This document shows, piece after piece, positions 51,116 to 61,253 of a stretch of 64,000 nt of DNA (position 1 is the first letter of the stretch; each line of letters opens with the position of its first letter). The notes beneath the pieces were generated by a model that worked only from the letters and a program-made list of their open reading frames with translations, had not been told where the DNA came from and searched no databases. Where the stretch lies: positions 1,054,001 through 1,118,000 of the forward strand of contig JARGXX010000096.1 in the NCBI GenBank assembly GCA_030374765.1, read 5' to 3'. The position numbers and the translations under genes are program-made. Source of the stretch: Agarophyton chilense. Taxonomy: Eukaryota; Rhodophyta; Florideophyceae; Gracilariales; Gracilariaceae.

Positions 51116-53339
51116 ATGTCGGACACGGAAATGGAATCCGAAAGTACTACCGGGATGAAAATCCCTCGTTTTCATGGAAGGCGTGGTGATGATTATGCCC
51201 TATGGCGCCATCGCCTTCGTGCTGCGTGCCAGGTTAAAGGTGTGTGGAACGTTATGGAATCCGAATCTGGATATTCAGCAACTACTGAAGCAACATCGGA
51301 TACCGCTATTGATAGCGCTCGAGTTGTCGCCAAGCGCGAGAAGGCATGTGGAATCATAATATGCGCCTTCGGTGATGCGCCACTTCGTGTGGTCATGGAT
51401 GTCGACGACGACCCGGCGCGCATGCTCGCACTACTTGATGTACGGTATGCGTCCAATCGTACTGTATCCAGAATTGCTGTGCAGACTCAACTATTTCGTA
51501 GGGGATACAATGGTCAGAATATGTCAGGCTATGTGGACCAGTACACGGCGTTATTTACTCAGTTATAGCGCATGGGGAAGGATGCGGCAGTACCGGAGTC
51601 GCACAAAGCTCCCATTTTACTTGCTTCTATTGATCCCAATTGCACACTGGAGTCTACTGCTGCAGCTCTTCGAACCAAGGATATCGCTGAGCTTACATGG
51701 GACTACGTGGCCACGACCCTCATAGATGAATACAACGCGAAACAGGTGTCTGCAAGGCCGTCTGGACGTAGTTCACGTCGCAAGAAGAAGGGCAGGAAAA
51801 AATCTGGTCGACATTCTGAATCGACTAATCGTACCCGCAGTAGTGCAAACAATGAAGATGAGGAGTCTGATGATCACTCCGACATTGTGTCTACTGCTCG
51901 TGCACTTGCTGCCGCCTTGAGATCGTCATCATTTGATCGTTCTGGATCGAGCAATGGACATCATTGCGACTTCTGTGATCGCGATGGACACACACAAGAT
52001 CGTTGCTTTATGAATCCGGACAACCCGGACAACCAATTGCCGCAGAGTATCTTCGATAAACTGTCGCCAGAACCCAAGCGAATGGGTGGCAGTAGTGGTA
52101 GAAGCGCCTCGAGCAAGTCTTCCGGAAAGTCTGGCAAAATCGAAATTGCTGGTGCAACTGTGGAAAGGACCACTATAGTTCCGCCGAATGACCTGAGTAC
52201 CTACGCAGACAGCGGTGCGACAGTACATTGCTTCCATTCTGTTTGTGCGTTCGTGCCTGGTTCACTTGAACCTGGCGACGAAAGGACAGTGATGCTTGCC
52301 GATAACACATCTGTTGTATCTAAACAACGCGGAGAGGTGATCATTCCTTTGTACAATGCGAATATACGTCTGAGTGATGCCCTACTGACCCCCGCTCTGG
52401 GATACAACTTGGTTTCAACCGGGTGTTTGGCCGACAAAAGTATTGAGTCGCTCTTCGGTCGTCACAGTGTACGTTTGAGGCTAGAGTCAAATGGTTTTGA
52501 GGTAGGCATTGGTGATCGTGACAAGGTATCTCGCATGTACACACTGCCTCAACCTTTAGGGCATGCTGGTGTGGAACTTGCGGTTTCGACTAAGTCTACG
52601 GAGACTCAACTGTGGCACCGACGACTGGCTCACATCAACCAACGTGATCTGCAACATGTACACAAGTACGCAGATGGAGTGCCGCACTTGTGTGACATGG
52701 AGGAGGTATGCCGAGCATGTCGACTTGGCAAGGCTCATAAGCTTCCGTTCCCAGGTCACTTTGAACATGCATCCGCGGTTGGTGACATTGTGCACTCGGA
52801 TATTGTAGGTCCTCTAGAAATGTCTTTTCCGGAAAAGTTTCAATATGCATGTACATTCCTCGATGATCACTCACGGTATGTGTTCCTAGGTCTGGTGATC
52901 CATCGCAGTGCTCTTAGTGATGTGTTTGTGGGTATTGCGGCAAAGTTTAAGCAGCTTGGAGGAGTGCATATCAAAAGTTTGCACTCGGACGGTGCAGAAG
53001 AATATATTGCCCTGCAAGAGAACTTGGCAGCAGAACATGGCCTCACTTCTTTCTCTGCTCCATACACCCCCGAACACAACTCTATAGCTGAGCGCATCAA
53101 TCGTACCATGGTGGAAGCTGCTCGATCGTTGCTGATCCAAGCCGATCTACCAGAATGTTTGTGGCCATATGGGCTCAAACATGTTATCTTTGTGCGTAAT
53201 CGAGTGCAACATTCTACTGTTAACAACATTCCCTACTTTCTGGTAACTGGAAATAAATCTTTGTTGAAGAACGTGCGTGTGTTTGGATGCACTGCATTCG
53301 TGCTAAGGACTCCGCGTGGACCCAAGTTCGAGTCTCGTG
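51116..53339 (+). pseudogene. Gag-pol of copia element B2, nonsense and truncated
   Basis: Same frame from the ATG at 51116, broken by a TAG at 51566-51568 (GAG in B1 and B3) within gag. It then stays open through zinc knuckle CDFCDRDGHTQDRC, protease YADSGATVHCF and most of integrase (HSDIVGP, HSDGAEEY, NSIAERIN). It is cut at 53339 by an A-family LTR, losing all of RT and RNase H. Confidence 0.92.
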
Positions 53340-54028
53340 TGCTGGCTGTTGACCCTGTGCTGTCACTGAAAACCAAAAGTGCAGGGGAGCATGGGCTGTT
53401 TTGGAGGGTGCCTCTGGAAAAGCGCATATGCGTGTCAGTCGGATCTCAACGTGAACTCGGGATGTGATTGGCTACTGTAAATGTGCACATGCAATGTGGT
53501 GTGTACAAGTGGTATGGCACTATTGGAATTTTCTGGAGTACACGTGTGTACGTGGTCTACTTGTACTATTGTGCACGCTGTTCAACATGTCCAGCTGGTG
53601 TACTATGAACACATCTCACAAGGTGTAACGAATGTACTTGGAGAAGAGACGTGACATGTGTATTACAGGAGACTTGGTGTAATGTGCTGGAACGTGAGTG
53701 TGTATGGAGGCGGATTGCAAGTAGTGTGTGCTGGCATATTGAATTTTTGCACACGTGAGTGTAATTATGGGCTGTGCACTGTTGTATTGCCTTGTTGTGC
53801 GCTGCAACGAACATTGACTAGGGTTAATGTCATGCTTGAATATGATTGGTAGTATTGAGTGCCCCTGCTTTGTAGTCTAGGGTTTACTTTGGGTTGGAGT
53901 CTAGACAGCTGACGTTTTGAAGTAGTATATAAGTGAAAGTTTGAGCGCCTCCAAGTAAATCCAAGCCAGAGCTGGCGAACTTCCTTTTCATTCCCTCAAC
54001 CTTTCCTTCAGCATTTCCTTATCCAACA
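53340..54028 (+). mobile_element. Solo LTR of family A with mismatched flanks
   Basis: 689 bp, TGCTGG (first G of TGTTGG context altered)...CCAACA, complete including TATA box. The left flank is B2 pol (TCGTG) and the right flank is the middle of a B LTR (ACCAC), so there is no target duplication. This is a product of recombination between LTRs of two different A insertions. Confidence 0.85.
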
Positions 54029-54328
54029 ACCACTTTGGATGATTTTTTGAGTTTTTATTTGATATGTTTCATGTTTGAAATTGTTTTGGCGCGCAACTCC
54101 TCGTCGCACAGTGGCAAGGTGTGAGACGTGGGTGACCCGCCGACGGTCAGCACCGGCGGCGGAAGTGCGTGCGAGGTAGATATAGTTTTCAATGACGGTC
54201 GCCAACGATCGAAGTAAATTGTCAAGGCTGACTACCTTCCTTTGTTTCTCTTCTTTTATTTTTCTCTTCTTCTCGTCTTTTCCCCCTCTTCTTCCTTTTC
54301 CTTTCCCTAACCTGCGCTCACGTTGTGA
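54029..54328 (+). repeat. B-family LTR fragment (last 300 bp)
   Basis: Corresponds to 60041-60340. It ends exactly at GTTGTGA and is followed directly by A-family pol sequence, which independently confirms that GTTGTGA is the true LTR end. Confidence 0.88.
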
Positions 54329-54898
54329 GTGTGTACGCAGACTGAGTCAGACACAACTCTCGCTTAGCTCTGTCACGGTGGATCTCGAATCCGAGTACCC
54401 TGTGAGCTTGTTTGAGGTCTTTCATGTGGAACCGAGACGACAGCTCTGCCTTTACATGATCCAATGTCGTCATGGTCGGACTTGCAATAAGCAAGTCATC
54501 AACGCATAGAGCAATCAGAACGTCGAATCCCAGTATCTGTTCGCTGTATACACACTCATCTGCGTCATTCGGCGTCAACTGCATCTCCTCAACAAGGAAC
54601 GAGTATATCTTTGCATACCACTGTCTGGGTGCCTGCCGTAGCCCATAGATGGCTTTCTTCAAACGACACACCAGATCCTCGTTATCTTGCTGCACAAAAC
54701 CTGTTGGCTGCTTCATGTACACTGTCTCCTCAAGGTCACCGTTCAGAAAAGCTGTTTTCACATCCATGTGGTGCAAATGAAAGTCTCGTACAGAAGTCAC
54801 TGACAGAATCATCCTGATCGAGGTAAACTTAACAACAGGTGCATATGTTTCAGAAAAGTCAACACCCTCGATCTGCGGGAATCCTCTAGCAACCATAC
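54329..54898 (-). pseudogene. Fragment of family A reverse transcriptase
   Basis: Matches 33658-34229 of A-minus in the same orientation. The minus frame reads MVARGFPQIEGVDFSETYAP, MDVKTAFLNGDLEETVYMKQ and ALCVDDLLIAS (catalytic YVDD changed to CVDD). Several other substitutions make it an older copy than A-minus and A-plus. Element C2 begins at its right edge. Confidence 0.9.
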
Positions 54899-55564
54899 TG
54901 TAGTATTCTACTTTGTCGGGGAATCCGATGGGTTGGTTTTTCGTGAAGTCGCGGTTGGAACTCATAAGTGAGTGATTTCATCAAACTTGTGATATGAAAC
55001 GACACACCGCGTAGGATGCCAGGAGGCAGGGTACAGTGTTGGGACGCGTGGTATCACGAGTGGAGTGGCTTGCAACGGCGCATGTAGTGGCGATCCACGT
55101 GGCTGGTTTTACTACCCTTTGTAGCTAGACATCCATTAGGGACCATACCCATACAGTGGTTTGGCTAAGTGGCTGACCACTGGGTATTATTTACGTACTA
55201 TTTGGGCACTCACCCTGGCACACAGTATATAATGTACCAGAGGTGAGTGCCGACTCCAAGTAAAGGACACAACATGGACATCATGAGTATTCTGTTCCTT
55301 GCTTAGGATTCCTTAACCGGAGATCCGGACGAGCTATAATAGATAGTCAGCCCCCAACCACTTCACGAGCCGTCTCGTACCTACATTCCATCAACGTTTT
55401 ACAGTTGGACTGTTCACCTTCGCTGGCGAGTAGTGGCCTTACACCCCACTTCCAGCTCGCTGGTGTTGTAGCTCTACCAACCCTTTTCCTTCGCCGCAAG
55501 CGACCCATCGGCAGTCCGAACGCTGTCGCAGGTGTCTGCTCACTCCGTAAGAGCGGATACTACA
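54899..55564 (+). repeat. 5' LTR of gypsy element C2
   Basis: 666 bp, TGTAGT...ACTACA, homologous to solo LTR C1 (29817-30528). Followed by the primer site block at 55567-55584. Confidence 0.85.
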
Positions 55565-55566
55565 AG

Positions 55567-55584
55567 TGTTCTCCCGACTTAGAA
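55567..55584 (+). other. Primer-binding site of element C2
   Basis: TGTTCTCCCGACTTAGAA, 2 nt after the LTR. It differs from the element D site at two bases. Confidence 0.55.
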
Positions 55585-55779
55585 CCACTGTGGTCAGCTG
55601 CACTGAACAATTCGTTCCTGGAACCTGGAATCGATATCGATACTTGGAACAAATGGACTCACTATAGTTATTGTTTATCAAGCCACCTCCGGAAATTGCG
55701 GAATTCATCGTGGTTGAACACGTGGTCGAGAAGTCGAAGACACCATTTTGTTCGCACCTGGACTCAGGTTTGGTCTAGA

Positions 55780-57721
55780 ATGCCGAAGACCCAAAGCCAG
55801 TCGGGTACTGGTCGCCCCGGTCCTGCGGGACCACCCCCGAAACCGAGGCTCGCCTCATCTGTTGAAGCCGGAGAGCGGCTGTATCGTCAAGCGATGTCGC
55901 GCTCACGCTCGGTGAATAATTAACGAGATCTCTCGGATGTACCGGCCCCTGTGGCAGCGGCAGTCACGCCCACCACAGAAGCCGTAGGTGACCCTGAGTT
56001 CGTCGGACCTCAAGAAGAGGATGATTTGCGCTGGGAAGTGCGTCCTCTCAAGTCTGATTCAAGCGCTTCGCGTGTGCGCATGGTTGCGTTGGAATCGCAG
56101 ATCGCTGCTCTTATCGCTGATGTCGAACAATTACGCTGTGCGCATCAAGCACTCGTTCATCAAGACGATGGGAAGCAGGTCTCTGCATCAGTGAAAATAC
56201 TACGTGAGGATTTGAACCATCTACTGGGGAGGTAAGGGAATACGCCCGATGTGCTACCCGGCTCAACCGTGGATGTAGAGGAAGTCCTCACTCGAGTTAA
56301 CCCTCGTTTAGAACGCCTGGAGGCGGCAGTTCTTGCACAGACTGCTGCTAAACCAGTCGTGTTGGAAGAGGAAGGAGCTTCTTTGGAGGAAGCTCGTTCG
56401 AAAAAGTCGAAGTCACGACGTAAGAAGCGGAAGTCCGCACGTGATTCGAGTGATGAATCGTCAAGTACGGAGGGCTTCAGTTCCAGTACTGATGATTCTG
56501 ATGATTCAAATACGTCAGATGACGACGGCAGTGATGATGGTCATCGAAGGTCCCGATCTCGGAAGAAGAGCTCGTCTTCGTGGTTAATGGGAATAAAAGG
56601 CTCACCTTACAGATGATTGAAGGTGCTCCCGTGCACGAATCCGCTTTACCGGAAGGCTCTGAATTACAGGTACTACCGTGTGAAGGTGAAGAGCAAGAAG
56701 CGCTCAGGACGCGAAACCGCGAAGGTGAAGGATCACATCAAACGATTGAAGATCGGCCTTAGTGATTTAACATTTGATGGGAAAACCCCCATTCTCGTTA
56801 TCGAGTTTCTCAATCGATTCGTTGCCGAAGCAGAAACTCGAGAGATGAGTGAACCACAGGCATTTGTGTCTTTACCACACTTCCTGAAGGGTCTTGCTTT
56901 AGAGCAATATCGTTCCGTTTGCGGATCATTGACAGCCGATGAAGGGGACGTTACCTCATGGGCAGAGGCGGTGCAGTATTTGCTGCGCAGTTACGCGACT
57001 TCAAACGCGATACGTCAAGCGATCCTGGACCTAAGGGATGTGACCCAAAAGCCTGAGGAGGGCGAAGCTGAAAACAGCTCAAGGCTTAACAAAGCTTCAG
57101 TCCGCTGTGGAAACGTCCACTCGACGGAGGAAAAGATTACCTTGTATATCGACGGACTGGACCCGAGCATCAAGTCGTTGGTAGCTTGATATCGAGAGAA
57201 GCATGGAAAAGTCTCCTTTTTGGAGTTAGTTCAGTTTGCGAAAGCTGAAGGAGATGCGGGCAGAGCGCGTGGTAACCCCCGTCGTTCAGTGGCTTTTGGA
57301 ACCTCAATGGGTAAGGAGAAGATCTCCGCCAGAGTTAATCAGCGCAGCAAACTGCTACATCTGGAATCTCCAGTTGACTCGCGAGATTCGTCGTTGGCAC
57401 CCAAAGGGAGTGACTTGCATGACGAAGCGGTCCATTTAATGGAATATACGGACTCTTCTGTACCTACAGTGGATCTCCCACACTCGGAGTCTCAGGACGA
57501 GGAAGCCCCAATGGCTATGGAGGGCCGTCGCCATATGTACCGTCCCTACACGATGCCACCACTAAAAGGTTTTAAGAACGGGAAACCCGGATGGGTGGAT
57601 ACTCGCACGGCATACCGTTCACAACCTATGTTGACCAACCGTCGTGACGGTTTGATATGTTCTTCATGTTATGGAAAACACCATTTGAGTACAGAATGTG
57701 TGGGTCTCGTAATGCGTACAG
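55780..57721 (+). pseudogene. Gag of gypsy element C2, four in-frame stops
   Basis: A single frame from the ATG at 55780 with stops TAA 55921, TAA 56233, TGA 56614 and TGA 57187 (the last is Arg CGA to TGA by comparison with element D). The order is as in D: Pro/Ser-rich start, coiled-coil-like middle (VEEVLTRVNPRLERLEAAVL), Ser/Asp-rich basic region (KKSKSRRKKRKSARDSSDES), capsid domain (VKDHIKRLKIGL, FLNRFVAEAETREMSEPQAF, YLLRSYATSNAI) and zinc knuckle CSSCYGKHHLSTEC. Cut off at 57721 by element E, and no pol follows. Confidence 0.85.
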
Positions 57722-58580
57722 TGTTCCAGCATTGCTGGAACACACATTTATGGAGTGCCAGCAGGATCTTCACTCTGTATTTCACCGCTGGCGTCCAAAG
57801 CCATAATGGCGCATTAGGAAAAATAATATAGTTGTTATAATTTTATTGGTTAGTGTGCTGCTTCCATCGCTGCTAGCAGCAATTAGAGTAACCTAGAAGC
57901 ACATAGTAGTAACTATCTAGTATTAATGCGTTTTAGCTCCTTTTAAGAGGTTTTAGATCTCTAGAAAAAGGGCTCTGATGTCTCTGAGTTCTTTCTCGGA
58001 CGACTTCAACCAACAATTAACACCTGACAACATTATTTTCGTTTGGCTTCGAGCCCTCCAACTTTATCAAAAGGTGAGGCGTTTGCCGCCTGGGGTCCAG
58101 TGAGGCGACTGCCGCTGGAAGGGCAACCCCATACATTATAAAAAATCTGTGAGGCGTTTGCTGCAGTACAGGGGTCCAATGAGGCGTTAGCCGCTGGGCG
58201 GAGCACCCCCTGTCAGCCCAATGCACCGGTTGAAGCGCCCTCGGCGTGGACGGGAGACGGTTTGTGCGTACCAACGGTACTGGGTCTGTCTAGAGAGCCC
58301 CAACAGAGTGAAAAGCCTGTGACAGTCGTAAAGACTTGGTGGCGATCTGGGATCTAGTACTGGACGGGAAGCTGCCGTAAGTGGTGCCGCGTAACATTTC
58401 CCGCAAAAAGCCAGCTTCGGGTATAAAGTGAAAACATATCCTTTTGTTAGTACCTCTCCTCGGGAAGCCTTGTAGGGATTGTACACGCCTGCTTCTGGAT
58501 AACGCAGAAGTGGGAAGGCTGAAGAAATCGTTACACATCCGGAGTGTCTGACCGGAATCTGGGGTGTCTGACCCCTATTG
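57722..58580 (+). mobile_element. Probable LTR and leader of gypsy element E
   Basis: Begins TGTTCCAGCATTGCTGGAACA, a near-palindrome, where C2 gag stops being recognisable. It contains a TATA-like ATTATAAAAAA (58135) between copies of a GAGGCGTTTGCCGC-type repeat (about 58075-58195). The right boundary is a guess, as no second LTR is in the window. Confidence 0.4.
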
Positions 58581-58738
58581 ACTATTGACATAAGTCTTTG
58601 GTTGCGTTGGTTTAAGAAGTTTAAGAAGATCATTTCAAAAAAATTATATCTCATTTCACGTATCTGGGCAGTTCAGTAACGGAAAAAGCTTTATTACGCC
58701 GAAGTTTACTGTAACGTCAAGCCCACACCGTCACACCA

Positions 58739-59667
58739 ATGATGGCGACCACATGGTACTCTCGAGGAGGAAGTTCCTCCGAACCCGGCTCTGCCAACAC
58801 AAATTATGATGGTTCTTCGATCGATGTCGTTAAGTTTTTCTTTTACTTCGAAAATTTCGCCATGAGAGGAAAACCCAAGGAAGATATGGCCTTACAGTTA
58901 CTCGGTTTCTTAGAAAATGAAGCGTTCTAGTTCTATTATGATACAGATGCCATCAATGGGTCTCTTTCCGAAGAAGCAAAGGACTATGATTCTGTTAAAA
59001 AGACTTTTACCAACCGTTTTGGTGACGTCGAAGAGCCCGAAGAAGACATCCGATTAGCAATCTCGGCCAAGTTGGATTACGGGGACCTAGTTCGTTCAAT
59101 GAATTTCATAGATAACCTTTTCGAAAAAGCTGGATTCAATTCCAAAGCGAAGTTCGGCTTATTGAAAAAGGCCGTTATGGAATACGCAGATCTTGCCCAG
59201 TTCATCGTTTTTCGAGGTGCAGAGGATTATGATGAGTTGAAAGTTCAAGTAAAAGCATTGGACTCTACCAAGAAAACGATGACACACCATGTCTCATTTC
59301 TGACACCGCCCAAGCATATTATCCACAATCCTAAGCCAAACGGAGGTCCTTCCTCTCAAAGCTTGGAGTCAAAGGTCGACAAGTTAGCAGATCAGTTGGC
59401 ACAGTTGTCTCTTATGGTTAAGAAGTCCCAAACAGACCGCCGGGATCTAGATAAGTCTTGTTCATACTGCAGAAAGCCTGGACATTTTTCCTCCCAATGT
59501 GATTCAAACCCCGATCGTGATAAAAGATGCGACGGATGTGGAAAGATGGGACACACTGAGATGACTTGTTGGCGTAAGATCGGGCCCAAAGAAGCTCGGA
59601 GACTACCCAATGACTCAGAAAAGAAGAGAGGGTATTCGAACCAGTCAAGAAGCGGGACCGAGCCTGT
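58739..59667 (+). pseudogene. Gag of gypsy element E, nonsense and truncated
   Basis: Frame from the ATG pair at 58739/58742, interrupted by TAG at 58928-58930. Capsid-like stretch VVKFFFYFENFAMRGKPKED, then KKTFTNRFGDVEEPEEDIRL and SMNFIDNLFEKAGFNSKAKF, ending in two CCHC zinc knuckles (CSYCRKPGHFSSQC and CDGCGKMGHTEMTC). Double knuckles are common in Ty3/gypsy gag. Cut at 59668 by the B3 LTR; pol is absent. Confidence 0.8.
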
Positions 59668-60340
59668 TGTTGAGGTTTGGTCGACTGTGCCCCCAAGCCC
59701 TTTGGAGTGTTGGAAATAGTGGAAAACAAAAAGTGGATTTAAGCATGGGCACTTTTGGGCACCCTCCGCGGAAAAACGCATATGCGCCTCATCTCAATCT
59801 CAACGTGAAACGGCCATCTGATTGGCTACTGCAAATGCCCTCATGCAACGTGGTATGGACAAGTGGTCTGGTTCTAATGGGGCGTGTTGGGGCTTCGGCC
59901 CAAGTGGAGCGATTTGATTGGACGAGAGCGCTGAATGAGCACGGGCTCTGCAGTTGGAAAGAATGGGCGAATGTGGGCTGGATACGGGGTTTGGCCGTAA
60001 CAGCCGAATCTGGGCTGCGCGGGGTGGTTGGCACTGGCGCACCACTTTGGATGATTTTTTGAGTTTTTATTTGATATGCTTCATGTTAGAAATTGTTTTG
60101 GCGCGCAACTCCTCGTCGCACAGTGGCAAGGTGTGAGACGTGGGTGACCCGCCGACGGTCAGCACCGGCGGCGGAACTGCGTGCGAGGTAGATATAGTTT
60201 TCAATGACGGTCGCCAACGATCGAAGTAAATTGTCAAGGCTGACTACCTTCCTTTGTTTCTCTTCTTTTATTTTTCTCTTCTTCTCGTCTTTTCCCCCTC
60301 TTCTTCCTTTTCCTTTACCTAACCTGCGCTCACGTTGTGA
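59668..60340 (+). repeat. 5' LTR of copia element B3
   Basis: 673 bp, TGTTGAG...GTTGTGA, uninterrupted, so it serves as the reference for the B family. E2F-like TTTTGGCGCGC at 60096-60106. Confidence 0.92.
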
Positions 60341-61253
60341 GGTTATGGGCCCAGAGCGTCGACTCTTCGCAGACGTCACGCTCTACTAACATTTATTTGG
60401 ATTCAAGAAGATTCCCTACTGCGACAGGTGCGCGATCTACGACTAACGCTCATCTGGATTCAAGAAGTTATTTTGTTTTGCGACAGGCGTGTACCCTGCG
60501 GACTTCCTCCTTGGTGGCGAAAACATATCGCGTTTGTTAGTACCCCCTTGGCACGAGACTGGGAAGTCTGCCAAATCCTGCTCTCCGTCCGTAGAGTACG
60601 GAGGTCGATGAATTGGGCTTGGAAGTGTAGGAGCAACCGTACTACACCGCACGACCGCGCTACTTTCCCGCAAGAGGCTAGCTTGGGTCAACTGGGGGAA
60701 GTGTATCTTGACGACACCCCTCCTTGGGACGCCTCGTAGGGACTAAAAGCGCCGGACTCTGAAGTGCGCAGAGTTCGGTAGGTAATCAAAGCGTACCTCA
60801 CCTGGAGAGAGTAACCAGGGTCCAGGGGATCATCCTTTAGGGTAGCGGAGGTAGTTTCTCCCACCAGTGCGCCCGCCTACCTCGAGCAAGTCTCGGTAGG
60901 TTCAATCAAGAAGTTTCAACCCGAAGTCGAGAAGTTTGTCTGTTCCGGGTACGCCTTCTGCCACTGCCCGTGAGTATACTCCAAGCGTGGGAGCACCCGA
61001 GCTCCGCTTGTGATCGCGTACGAGACGCGTCTCGGTGAGCGTTGCAGGCTACGTCAAAAGTCTCCGCTGTCGTCCTCGCTGTCGAACGTTTGAGTTGGGA
61101 TACTCCGTTCGGGCAAGCTCGGCCACGAATTCATCACTGCTCGTGGCCCTTTTCTTAAACTTCCCAAGGCATTGAGTCCCTCACTCTGCTTCCCTCTACT
61201 AATTAATTTCGTTTGGTTCCGTTCTATCTGCTTCGTGGATAACAGACTGAAAT
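60341..61253 (+). other. Leader of B3 with primer-binding site
   Basis: Starts GGTTATGGGCCCAG (60341-60354), the initiator-tRNA-Met type site. 913 nt to the gag ATG, no supported gene. Confidence 0.7.

Noticed and set aside
58075-58195. CRISPR-like spaced repeats
   Set aside because: The GAGGCG...GCCGC units are few, uneven in spacing and lie in an LTR of a eukaryotic element.
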